Below are positions 34,986 through 41,979 of a DNA stretch of 64,000 bases, piece after piece. How positions within the stretch are numbered: position 1 is the stretch's first letter; each line of letters opens with the position of its first letter. The stretch lies in assembly GCA_022770425.1 (NCBI GenBank), contig JALEHY010000058.1, positions 1 to 64,000 of the forward strand, given 5' to 3'. The stretch is from Parvimonas sp. (GTDB lineage: Bacteria; Bacillota; Clostridia; Tissierellales; Peptoniphilaceae). Both the position numbers and the translations under genes were made by a program. The notes beneath the pieces are model-generated. The model was not told the DNA's origin. It saw only the letters and a list, made by a program, of their open reading frames with translations, and ran no database searches.

Positions 34986-35444
34986 GTGGTTAAGGCTTTG
35001 TATGTTGCCAATACTTTTTTAAAATGTGGGTTTAATGAAAATATTGATATTTCTCCGATGAAATTACAAAAATTGATTTATATTTTGTATAAAGAGTATT
35101 TGCAATCTACAGGAAAAAAATTGTTTGAGGAAAGTTTTTCCGTTTGGAAATACGGACCTGTATTAGTTTCTGTATACAATGAATTTGAATCATATCAATC
35201 TAAACCGATAAAAGAGTTTTATTTTGTCAGTGATCAGTATATGACAGTGGATTTTAATTCCAGTGATGATTTTAAAGCGGTGTTTGATAATGTTTGGGAA
35301 ACTTATAAAAATTTTGATGGAGTTTCTTTGTCTGCACTTACACATTCAGAGGATACTGCTTGGGATAAAGCGAGAATTAGAAATGATGAATATTTATTAG
35401 ATTTGGATATTTTAGAGGAGTTTTCATATGAAGAGAGATTTTAA
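34986..35444 (+). CDS. Panacea-domain protein (DUF4065, SocA/GepA-like), candidate antitoxin
   Basis: The 152-residue protein matches the Panacea/DUF4065 domain: ISPMKLQKLIYILYKEYL, the GKKLFEESFSVWKYGPV block and VYNEFESY. This domain is known as a broadly used antitoxin module (PanA in PanAT systems, SocA). Start is GTG at 34986, 6 nt after aaggaggt. The downstream gene for a 2-TM protein overlaps it by 17 bp, the tight coupling expected of a toxin-antitoxin pair. The pair interrupts the pilus locus and is bounded by repeats R2 and R3. Confidence 0.85.
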   Translation: MVKALYVANTFLKCGFNENIDISPMKLQKLIYILYKEYLQSTGKKLFEESFSVWKYGPVLVSVYNEFESYQSKPIKEFYFVSDQYMTVDFNSSDDFKAVFDNVWETYKNFDGVSLSALTHSEDTAWDKARIRNDEYLLDLDILEEFSYEERF

Positions 35445-35745
35445 AAGGATAAATATTTCAAGAAAAGAAATAGATGAACCGTTCAATAACAAAAAATCTT
35501 CAATTCCCGTAGAAAATGAATTGTTATTAAAAGAAAACAAAGTAGATAAAAATTTATTTAACACTATAAAAGGACATAATTTATTAGGTTGGTGTGTTGG
35601 AATAGTTGTTGTAGTTTATATTGTTGAACGTTCACTTGGAGGAAAAGTTTCAGAAGTTGGAAAATCGGTTATTGAAATATTTAAATTATTGATATTTTCT
35701 TTATCCGGATACTTGTATGGAACAAATTCAGCTAAAGGTAAATGA
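35428..35745 (+). CDS. Small 2-TM protein, candidate membrane toxin partner of the Panacea protein
   Basis: The 105-residue protein has a polar N-terminal half (about 50 residues) and two hydrophobic segments (LLGWCVGIVVVVYIVERSLG and IEIFKLLIFSLSGYLYGTN). I do not recognise the family. It overlaps the Panacea gene by 17 bp, and small membrane proteins are among known PanT partners. The toxin role is therefore a reasoned guess. gagg lies about 10 nt before the ATG. A terminator follows at 35751-35793. Confidence 0.6.
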   Translation: MKRDFKRINISRKEIDEPFNNKKSSIPVENELLLKENKVDKNLFNTIKGHNLLGWCVGIVVVVYIVERSLGGKVSEVGKSVIEIFKLLIFSLSGYLYGTNSAKGK

Positions 35746-35750
35746 TATTG

Positions 35751-35795
35751 TAAAAAGCACAATTAAAGCAAAAATTTAGTTTGTGCTTTTTGTTT
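35751..35795 (+). terminator. Terminator after the Panacea pair
   Basis: AAAAAGCACAA pairs with TTGTGCTTTTT across a loop of about 20 nt, then further T residues. The pair is therefore a closed transcription unit. Confidence 0.75.
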
Positions 35796-35900
35796 TTCAA
35801 GAGGTAATTGTAACGGGATATGTGATTTTTAAATTTATTTTAATTAAATTATATTCAATTTGCCAAATACAGATGTATATTAATATAGTTATATAACAGA

Positions 35901-36005
35901 AATTATGTTATAATAACTATAAGTTTATGCCTTGTGATAAAGTTGTAGTTATTTCACCATAATTACCTTGGATAAATTATCAAAAGAAATTATGGTATAA
36001 TAATT
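35901..36005 (+). repeat. Palindromic promoter repeat, copy R3
   Basis: 35901-35964 is nearly identical to R1: AATTATGttATAATAACTAT, TTTATGCCTTGTGATAAAGT and TTATTTCACCATAATTACC. The flank AATTATCAAAAGAAATTATG (35974-35993) with TGGTATAAT repeats downstream, as in R1. It precedes the sortase operon. Confidence 0.75.
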
Positions 36006-36117
36006 TCGAAGTTTATACATTTTAATAAACTTATATTAATTATAATATAATACGGAATACTATGAAAAATGACAAGGAAAATTGTGCTATAATAGTATAC
36101 TTAATAAAGAGGTTTTT

Positions 36118-37002
36118 ATGATAGATGTAAAAAGAAAAAAGAAGAAAAAAAAGAAAAGTCAATGGCCTTTTATTTTGATTTTTATTTTGGGGTTGTTGGT
36201 TTTACTTTATCCTCAGGTTTCAAGGTTGTATTACAGAATTGATTCTAAAAATGTAATTTCCAATTTTGATTCTGAAAAAGAAAAATTATCAACCGAAGAA
36301 ATTAAAAGGAGAATGGAGCTTGCAAAAGCATTTAATGAGTCTTTACATAATGTCGTTACAGAGGATCCTTACTCCGATGAGAAGAAAAAAGAGGGACGTG
36401 CGGAATATGCAAGAATGCTTGAGATAAATGAGTATATAGGGCATATTCAAATTCCAATTATTGATGTTGATGTTCCTATGTATGCAGGAACAAGCGAAGA
36501 GGTTTTACAAAAGGGAGCAGGACATTTGGAGGGTAGTTCACTTCCTATTGGAGGAATTAATACTCATACAGTTATTACTGCCCATTCGGGGTTACCTACT
36601 GCAAAATTATTTACTGATTTATCAAAAGTTCAGATAGGAGATACATTTTATATTCACAATTTTGCCGAGATTTTAGCTTATCAGGTGGATCAGATTAAGG
36701 TTATAGAACCGAGTGAGTTTGATGATTTGTTGATTGTAAAGGACAAAGATTATGCAACTTTGTTGACTTGTACGCCATATATGATAAATTCTCACAGACT
36801 TTTGGTGAGAGGTCACCGTGTAGAGTATGTTAAGGAGCTTGTTGACAGAGAAATTTTAGAAGGAAAACAAAATATGGTATATATGTATCTTTTTTATTTT
36901 GCGATATTTGTTGTAATTATTTTGATAATTTTGACTGTTTATTTTGTTTTAAAGAAAAGGCGTTTGAAGAAAAAATTGAAAAATTTTTCGATTAATGATT
37001 AG
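36118..37002 (+). CDS. Class C (pilus) sortase 1
   Basis: About 294 residues with an N-terminal and a C-terminal membrane segment, as in class C sortases. The lid motif is DPY (in VTEDPYSDEK). The catalytic His lies in TAHSGLPTAKLF, the Cys in TLLTCTPYMINSHRLLVRG, and the Arg follows in RLLVRG. The usual TAHRG reads TAHSG here. It polymerises pilins by linking the sorting-signal Thr to the pilin Lys. A longer frame from TTG 36082 overlaps the promoter (TATAAT 36088-36093). ATG 36118, after aaagagg, is the start. The next sortase gene follows by 5 bp. Confidence 0.9.
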   Translation: MIDVKRKKKKKKKSQWPFILIFILGLLVLLYPQVSRLYYRIDSKNVISNFDSEKEKLSTEEIKRRMELAKAFNESLHNVVTEDPYSDEKKKEGRAEYARMLEINEYIGHIQIPIIDVDVPMYAGTSEEVLQKGAGHLEGSSLPIGGINTHTVITAHSGLPTAKLFTDLSKVQIGDTFYIHNFAEILAYQVDQIKVIEPSEFDDLLIVKDKDYATLLTCTPYMINSHRLLVRGHRVEYVKELVDREILEGKQNMVYMYLFYFAIFVVIILIILTVYFVLKKRRLKKKLKNFSIND

Positions 37003-37007
37003 AGGTT

Positions 37008-37910
37008 ATGAAGTTGAATTTAAAAAAAGAAAAAAACTCGAATAAAAATTTTGAAAGAAAGAGGAAGAAAAAAATATATCCTTTTGTGATAATATTTTTT
37101 CTTGGTTTTTGTATTTTAAGTTATCCTTTTATTTCACAGTTTTATTATAGAGTAGAAAGTGGAAAAGATATAAATGTTTTTGAAAATGAAGTCAGAAAAT
37201 TGAATACAGAAGACGTTTTGGAAAAGATAAGACTGGCTAAGGCTTACAATTCAACTTTGGATTCTTCAAAACTTTCTGACCCTTATACAGATAAGGAAAA
37301 GAAAGAAGGCATTATTGCTTATGCAAAAATGCTTGAAGTTCATGCTATGATAGGGCATATTGAAATTCCTAAAATTGATGAAGATATACCGATTTATGCG
37401 GGAACTACCGAAGAAGTTTTACAAAAAGGTGCAGGGCATTTGGAGGGTTCGTCATTGCCTGTAGGAGGAGAAAGTACACATACGGTAATAACCGCTCACA
37501 GAGGGTTACCTACAGCTAAACTTTTTACAAAACTTGATAAATTAGAAATAGGTGATATCTTTTTAATTCATAACATAGAAACTGTTTTGGCCTATCAGGT
37601 TGATAACATTATTACAGTTGAACCGACAGATTTTGAACCTGTTTTAGTTAAAGACGGTAAAGATTATGCAACATTGTTGACTTGCACACCGTATATGATA
37701 AATTCTCACAGGCTTTTGGTAAGGGGTCATCGTATCGAATATACTCCGCTTGAAATGGCAAAAGTTTTGAAAAGACGAAAAACTTTTTTTAGAAGATATT
37801 TTGTGTATGTACTTGGAATCACTTTGTTTTTTACGCTTTTGTTTGTTTATATTTTTAGAGATTATTTGATGATTAAGAAAAAATTGAAAGGATTAGGGCT
37901 TTATGAATAA
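37008..37910 (+). CDS. Class C (pilus) sortase 2
   Basis: The 300-residue class C sortase is close to sortase 1. Lid DPY in LSDPYTDKEK, His in TAHRGLPTAKLF, Cys in TLLTCTPYMINSH, Arg in RLLVRGHR, with N- and C-terminal membrane helices. Similarity across the catalytic half suggests a tandem gene duplication. The start at 37008 follows gaggtt and overlaps no other gene; the third sortase gene overlaps its end by 8 bp. All three sortases probably come from one transcript. Confidence 0.9.
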   Translation: MKLNLKKEKNSNKNFERKRKKKIYPFVIIFFLGFCILSYPFISQFYYRVESGKDINVFENEVRKLNTEDVLEKIRLAKAYNSTLDSSKLSDPYTDKEKKEGIIAYAKMLEVHAMIGHIEIPKIDEDIPIYAGTTEEVLQKGAGHLEGSSLPVGGESTHTVITAHRGLPTAKLFTKLDKLEIGDIFLIHNIETVLAYQVDNIITVEPTDFEPVLVKDGKDYATLLTCTPYMINSHRLLVRGHRIEYTPLEMAKVLKRRKTFFRRYFVYVLGITLFFTLLFVYIFRDYLMIKKKLKGLGLYE

Positions 37911-38757
37911 AAAAAGTAAAATTAAAATTATAGGATATTTTTTGATGCTTTTAGGAATCTTTATGCCTTTATATGCTTTTGGTAACTTGACATGGAGTAA
38001 TTTTAAATCAAAGTATGAATACCAAGAATTCAAAAAAAATCAAAACATTATTTCCAAAGACGAAATTACAAAAATGGATATTGCAATAAAAAACTATAAC
38101 GATAAATTAAACGGAAATGTAGCTATTGTAGACCCTTTTGACAGTGAACAATACAAAACATCATATGATGTAAAAAAAGACAATCCTGATATGATTTTTG
38201 CCTATATAAGAATACCTGACATTGATGTTTTACAACCTATAAGACTTGATGCTTCGTATGAGCATTTGGCAACCGGTGTTGCACATGTTGACGGAACAGC
38301 TTTACCTGTCGGAGGAGTTGGGAATAGAAGTGTTATAGCAGGACACAGAGGATTTTATAAAGACATTATGTTTTTGAATCTTGGGGATTTGAAAGTCGGA
38401 GATGAAGTTTTTGTTGACAGATTAGAAACAACTTTGAAATATGTTGTAACAGGAACAGAAATAATAAAACCTTATGAGTGGGAAAAATTAAATCCGATTG
38501 AAGATAAAGATGTGCTAACATTACTGACTTGTGATCCGATAACACCACCGAGTCCTTACAGACTTTTGGTAAATTGTGAAAGAGTTCAAGAAGAAAAATT
38601 AAATAAAGATATAATAAGTGAAAAAGAGAGTAAAACACAAAAAACATCTCCTAAAATAAGGTATATAACCATTGGAATATATGCAGTTACATTTATTTTA
38701 TCGTTACTGTTTGTTATTGTGTTTTATAAAATGATAAAATATGTGATGAAAAAATAA
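37903..38757 (+). CDS. Class C-type sortase 3
   Basis: The 284-residue sortase is more diverged. It has a DPF lid (VDPFDSEQY), His in AGHRGFYKDIMF, Cys in TLLTCDPITPPSPYRLLV and membrane helices at both ends. The different pocket residues suggest another substrate, perhaps the minor pilin or wall anchoring. Its last 39 bp and the bases just after its stop recur at 41880-41938, on the far side of the ABC-export module. Confidence 0.88.
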   Translation: MNKKSKIKIIGYFLMLLGIFMPLYAFGNLTWSNFKSKYEYQEFKKNQNIISKDEITKMDIAIKNYNDKLNGNVAIVDPFDSEQYKTSYDVKKDNPDMIFAYIRIPDIDVLQPIRLDASYEHLATGVAHVDGTALPVGGVGNRSVIAGHRGFYKDIMFLNLGDLKVGDEVFVDRLETTLKYVVTGTEIIKPYEWEKLNPIEDKDVLTLLTCDPITPPSPYRLLVNCERVQEEKLNKDIISEKESKTQKTSPKIRYITIGIYAVTFILSLLFVIVFYKMIKYVMKK

Positions 38758-38782
38758 CAGAAAAGTTATAAGATGATTTTAA
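38719..38782 (+). repeat. Direct repeat, left copy (3' end of sortase 3)
   Basis: These 64 bp cover the last codons and stop of sortase 3 and 25 bp beyond. They match 41880-41938 with one substitution and one 5-bp gap (CAGAA, present here only). The repeats flank the ABC-export module and suggest insertion or duplication at this site. Confidence 0.85.
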
Positions 38783-38844
38783 GAGAATTATAAAAATGGT
38801 TATAGTGATAAATAGTTTTGATATATTTTAAAAATATTATTTGG

Positions 38845-38884
38845 AAATGTTAATTTAAATTGAAATTTAAATTAACATTTTTTA
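38845..38884 (+). terminator. Terminator after sortase 3
   Basis: A perfect 17-bp stem (38845-38861 with 38864-38880) ends in a T run. It lies inside the inserted module, unlike the probable original terminator at 41941-41977. Confidence 0.85.
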
Positions 38885-38961
38885 ATATTTAAGATTTTAA
38901 GTCAAATAACTCTTGGTTTTTTTGCTGTGTATTATATAATTTCAATCAAAAGGTCATTATA

Positions 38962-39243
38962 GTGGATAATATTTTATTAAATGCAAGTTATTTAATAAAT
39001 AATAGTATTGAAAATTTCAAGTATAAAATGAGTAAAAAACTTGATAAGTTATTAGTAAGTTATGATGGTTAGTTTATTATTTTATTAGCTGTATTATTGG
39101 CAATAGCTTTTTCAATAACTGTAGCATTAGCAATTTGGTGTCTTGGAAAGGGTAAAAAATTTACAGAAAATTGGTATTTTAAAGTGTTTGGATTTTCTGT
39201 ATTTGCAGAATGTAATTCAACAGTATTAATATTTATATTTTGA
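38962..39243 (+). pseudogene. Small membrane-peptide gene interrupted by an in-frame TAG
   Basis: From GTG 38962, with aaagg 8 nt upstream, one frame runs to TGA 39241 except for TAG at 39070-39072. The first 36 codons give a helical leader-like part (LINNSIENFKYKMSKKLDK). The 56 after the TAG give a membrane segment (FIILLAVLLAIAFSITVALA) and a Trp/Phe/Lys-rich tail with two Cys. TTGGTT (38913) and TATAAT (38935-38940), 16 bp apart, form its own promoter. It lies directly before an ABC exporter, so a secreted peptide or its leader is possible. A sequencing error, a pseudogene or recoding would each explain the TAG. Confidence 0.45.
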
Positions 39244-39343
39244 AACAATTAAATTAAGATAGGAGTAGAATACTCCAGAATTACTGATGAGTAGAATATA
39301 CAAAAATTTTTAGATGATTATAATTAATTGAGGAGATAAATAG

Positions 39344-40057
39344 ATGTTAGTTGTAGAAAATGTTAGATTTTCTTACGGAGATAAAGAAGTTTTGAAAGGA
39401 ATATCTTTTGAACTACAAAAGGGAGAAATTGCCAGTTTGGTAGGGGCGAACGGTAGTGGTAAAACCACACTTATTCAAAATATTTTGAATATTCTAATAC
39501 CAAGCTCCGGAAGCATAAGCATTAACGGACTTTCTAATAATGACGTAAATTCTCTAAAAAATATAGTTTATATATCCGGAAATGATTATTTACCGAATTT
39601 TTTAACAGGAATGGAATATATAGAGTTGTTATTTGATATGTACAGAAGTAAATTAGATAGAGAAAAGTTAGATAGAATGTTAGAATATTATGCATTAAAT
39701 GATTTCATACATAAAAATATTGAAAATTATAGTCATGGTATGAAAAAAAAACTTCAAATAATATCGGCATTAGTTATTAATCCGGAGATTATAATAGTTG
39801 ATGAAACACTTAATGGATTGGATATTGTTTCAAGGGAAATAACAAAATCTCTTTTTAATCAGTTTATAACAAATGAAAAATCTATTTTGTTATGTACACA
39901 TGACTTTTCACTTGTAGAAGAGCTAAAATCCAGAGCGATTTTTATTAATGACGGAATTATAAAATATGATTCTTTGGAATATTTAAAAAAAGGAGAATCT
40001 CTTTCAAAAATTTTTTATGATATTATTTTAAAGGACGATAAAAGTTATGTTTTATAA
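39344..40057 (+). CDS. ABC transporter ATP-binding protein (ABC-2 type)
   Basis: The 237-residue ATPase has Walker A GANGSGKTT (about 36-44), signature YSHGMKKKL, Walker B IIIVDE and H-loop CTHD. The signature SHGMKKK is usual for exporters of peptides, antibiotics or lantibiotic-type substrates. It pairs with the permease that overlaps its end by 11 bp. Start: ATG at 39344 after gaggagata. Substrate unknown; the interrupted small gene just upstream is a candidate. Confidence 0.85.
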   Translation: MLVVENVRFSYGDKEVLKGISFELQKGEIASLVGANGSGKTTLIQNILNILIPSSGSISINGLSNNDVNSLKNIVYISGNDYLPNFLTGMEYIELLFDMYRSKLDREKLDRMLEYYALNDFIHKNIENYSHGMKKKLQIISALVINPEIIIVDETLNGLDIVSREITKSLFNQFITNEKSILLCTHDFSLVEELKSRAIFINDGIIKYDSLEYLKKGESLSKIFYDIILKDDKSYVL

Positions 40058-41468
40058 CAATATAAAAGACTTAAAATCTATTATAAGTTTGTATAACAAG
40101 TATTTGTTTAGAGAAGTTTTGCATATAACCATATTAAAGAATAAATACATTAGATGTGCTTTTGCTTTTGTTTTTGTTATTTTTTTATGTGGGATGAGTT
40201 ATGTGTGGTATAGTGTTTTTGCTACCGGTGTTAATTTGGATGAAGTTTTTAGAGTAATATTACGAGCTGTTTCAACAAATTTGTTGATGTACACGATTTT
40301 AATTTTTTCTTTTTTGAAAATATTATTTTTAAAAGCAAGAGGTTTAATACAGTTTTCGTTACAATTACCAACGACAAATCAAGTTAGAAATCTGTCTTTT
40401 ATATGCTATGAAACTATATTTTCAATAATAATATTACTGACGATTTCTTTGCCTGTTGCTATAGGATTAATATTTCATACCGGAAATTATTTTTTGGTGG
40501 AGATATTTAATTTAGTATTTATGTTTTTTACGTTTTATAATTTATTGAATTTCTTATTTTATATTTTTTTAAAAGTTTTAAATAAGATAATATCCAATAA
40601 ATATATTAGTTCTCTTATTATACTAAGTTTATTTATAATTTCAGGATATATTTTTGTACAGCATTTTTTTATTGTAATAATAAAAGCATATCCACAGCTT
40701 CCTGAAACATTTGTTTTTTCATTGTTGTTTGAGTATATATCGACTTATATAAACTTTTTTGCATCATTTTTAACATTTGTTGTAATAAATTTTTTATTAT
40801 ATGTATTTTTGCTTAATATAGAAATAATTTCGGATAACAGATTTTCAAAATTTGTAAATATTGAATTTAAAAATAATACTTTGAAAAAATCATATTTTTC
40901 ATATATATTAAAATGTCAGGATAATATTATATTAATTTTACTTTGCGTTATAATTTATATAATAGGAATATATTTTAATAATAAAAATTCATTATTGATA
41001 TTTTTGATTTTAAGCTATTTTACTTTTTATAGTGTATCGGAAACAAAGTCATTGAGATACATTTGGAAGTTTTTGGGTAAATATTCCGTTTTAAAAGATT
41101 ATTTTTTATTATTATTTTCCGGAATTTTAAGTAATATTTTTATTAGTTTAATATTTATATTATTTGAAATTTTATGCAAGAATTATTTAACTGTAATATA
41201 TCTTGTTTTAGGAATATTCATTTTGAATATATACACATTGATGATAAGCATTTTATTTCCACCGGAAAATGATAATCCGTTTAGCATTATAATAGGAACA
41301 GGGATTTCTTTCGTATTCGGGATAATATCTGTTGTTTTGATAGCTTTATTAGCTCAGAATTTAAAATTATTAATTTTTTATTCAATTATTCAAGTTCTAT
41401 CTATGATTTATATTTCTGTTTTAGCACTTACTAAATATAAAATAATCGGAGGTAAATATGAAGATTAA
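40047..41468 (+). CDS. ABC-2 type permease, about 10-12 TM segments
   Basis: The 473-residue protein is very hydrophobic, with about ten to twelve membrane segments and few long soluble loops. Sequence is not recognised beyond a general ABC-2 exporter resemblance. It overlaps the ATPase gene by 11 bp and the following small gene by 11 bp, so the three products probably form one complex. Base composition is extremely AT-rich, more so than in the flanking sortase genes, in line with acquired DNA. Confidence 0.65.
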   Translation: MFYNNIKDLKSIISLYNKYLFREVLHITILKNKYIRCAFAFVFVIFLCGMSYVWYSVFATGVNLDEVFRVILRAVSTNLLMYTILIFSFLKILFLKARGLIQFSLQLPTTNQVRNLSFICYETIFSIIILLTISLPVAIGLIFHTGNYFLVEIFNLVFMFFTFYNLLNFLFYIFLKVLNKIISNKYISSLIILSLFIISGYIFVQHFFIVIIKAYPQLPETFVFSLLFEYISTYINFFASFLTFVVINFLLYVFLLNIEIISDNRFSKFVNIEFKNNTLKKSYFSYILKCQDNIILILLCVIIYIIGIYFNNKNSLLIFLILSYFTFYSVSETKSLRYIWKFLGKYSVLKDYFLLLFSGILSNIFISLIFILFEILCKNYLTVIYLVLGIFILNIYTLMISILFPPENDNPFSIIIGTGISFVFGIISVVLIALLAQNLKLLIFYSIIQVLSMIYISVLALTKYKIIGGKYED

Positions 41469-41775
41469 AAAAATTTTTACAACTGGTTTTATCAGTTTTA
41501 TTTTAACTCTTATAATTTTAACTTTTAGTTTTGTAATAGGAGTATTTAAGACTGAAGAAGGGTATACACCTATATATTTCAACAGTTTATTTTTTAAAGT
41601 TGAAGATTTGGAAAATGGAGGCAGCAGATTGATTTTCGGTTTTACCGAAAATTATTTACCGATATTAGTAACATTTTTATTTATCTTATTCTTCTTACTT
41701 ATAACTATTAATATATATACTAATCTGAAAAAAAGAAGAGAAGAACTTTTGAATGAAAGAAAAAAAGTATCTTAA
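41458..41775 (+). CDS. Small 2-TM protein of the ABC module
   Basis: The 105-residue protein has two membrane segments (IFTTGFISFILTLIILTFSFVIGVF and YLPILVTFLFILFFLLITINIY) around an outside loop of about 35 residues, with a basic C-terminus. The start overlaps the permease end by 11 bp with a ggagg site, showing translational coupling. It may be an accessory or immunity-like subunit. No family recognised. A terminator (41858-41888) follows. Confidence 0.6.
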   Translation: MKIKKIFTTGFISFILTLIILTFSFVIGVFKTEEGYTPIYFNSLFFKVEDLENGGSRLIFGFTENYLPILVTFLFILFFLLITINIYTNLKKRREELLNERKKVS

Positions 41776-41857
41776 GTTATTCAAAGAAATATTACTGTGT
41801 GTTTTTAATAATATCAAAGTATTCATATTTATATTTGGATTATTAAATATTTTACTT

Positions 41858-41888
41858 TAAAAAACACATTTAATCAGATGTGTTTTTT
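41858..41888 (+). terminator. Terminator of the ABC module
   Basis: aaaaacacat pairs with atgtgttttt around a loop of about 8 nt and runs into T residues. Its right arm meets the right copy of the direct repeat. Confidence 0.75.
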
Positions 41889-41938
41889 AAAATGATAAAA
41901 TATGTGATGAAAAAATAAAAGTTATAAGATGATTTTAA
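41880..41938 (+). repeat. Direct repeat, right copy (duplicate of sortase 3 3' end)
   Basis: 59 bp matching 38719-38782, including the last sortase codons and TAA (41916-41918). It is followed directly by a bidirectional terminator that probably served sortase 3 before the ABC module came between. Confidence 0.85.
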
Positions 41939-41940
41939 TT

Positions 41941-41977
41941 AAAAAATGTTACAACAATATGTTGTAACATTTTTTTG
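41941..41977. terminator. Bidirectional terminator between ABC module/sortase end and the L,D-transpeptidase gene
   Basis: aaaaaatgttacaac pairs perfectly with gttgtaacatttttt around a 5-nt loop, with A and T tracts on both sides. Confidence 0.85.
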
Positions 41978-41979
41978 AT

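Noticed and set aside
36082..36117. Longer start for sortase 1
   Set aside because: It overlaps the TATAAT box at 36088-36093; aaagagg precedes ATG 36118.
38962..39243. Confident call of a bacteriocin precursor
   Set aside because: The frame is broken by TAG and no family motif is visible; it is listed only as an interrupted small gene.
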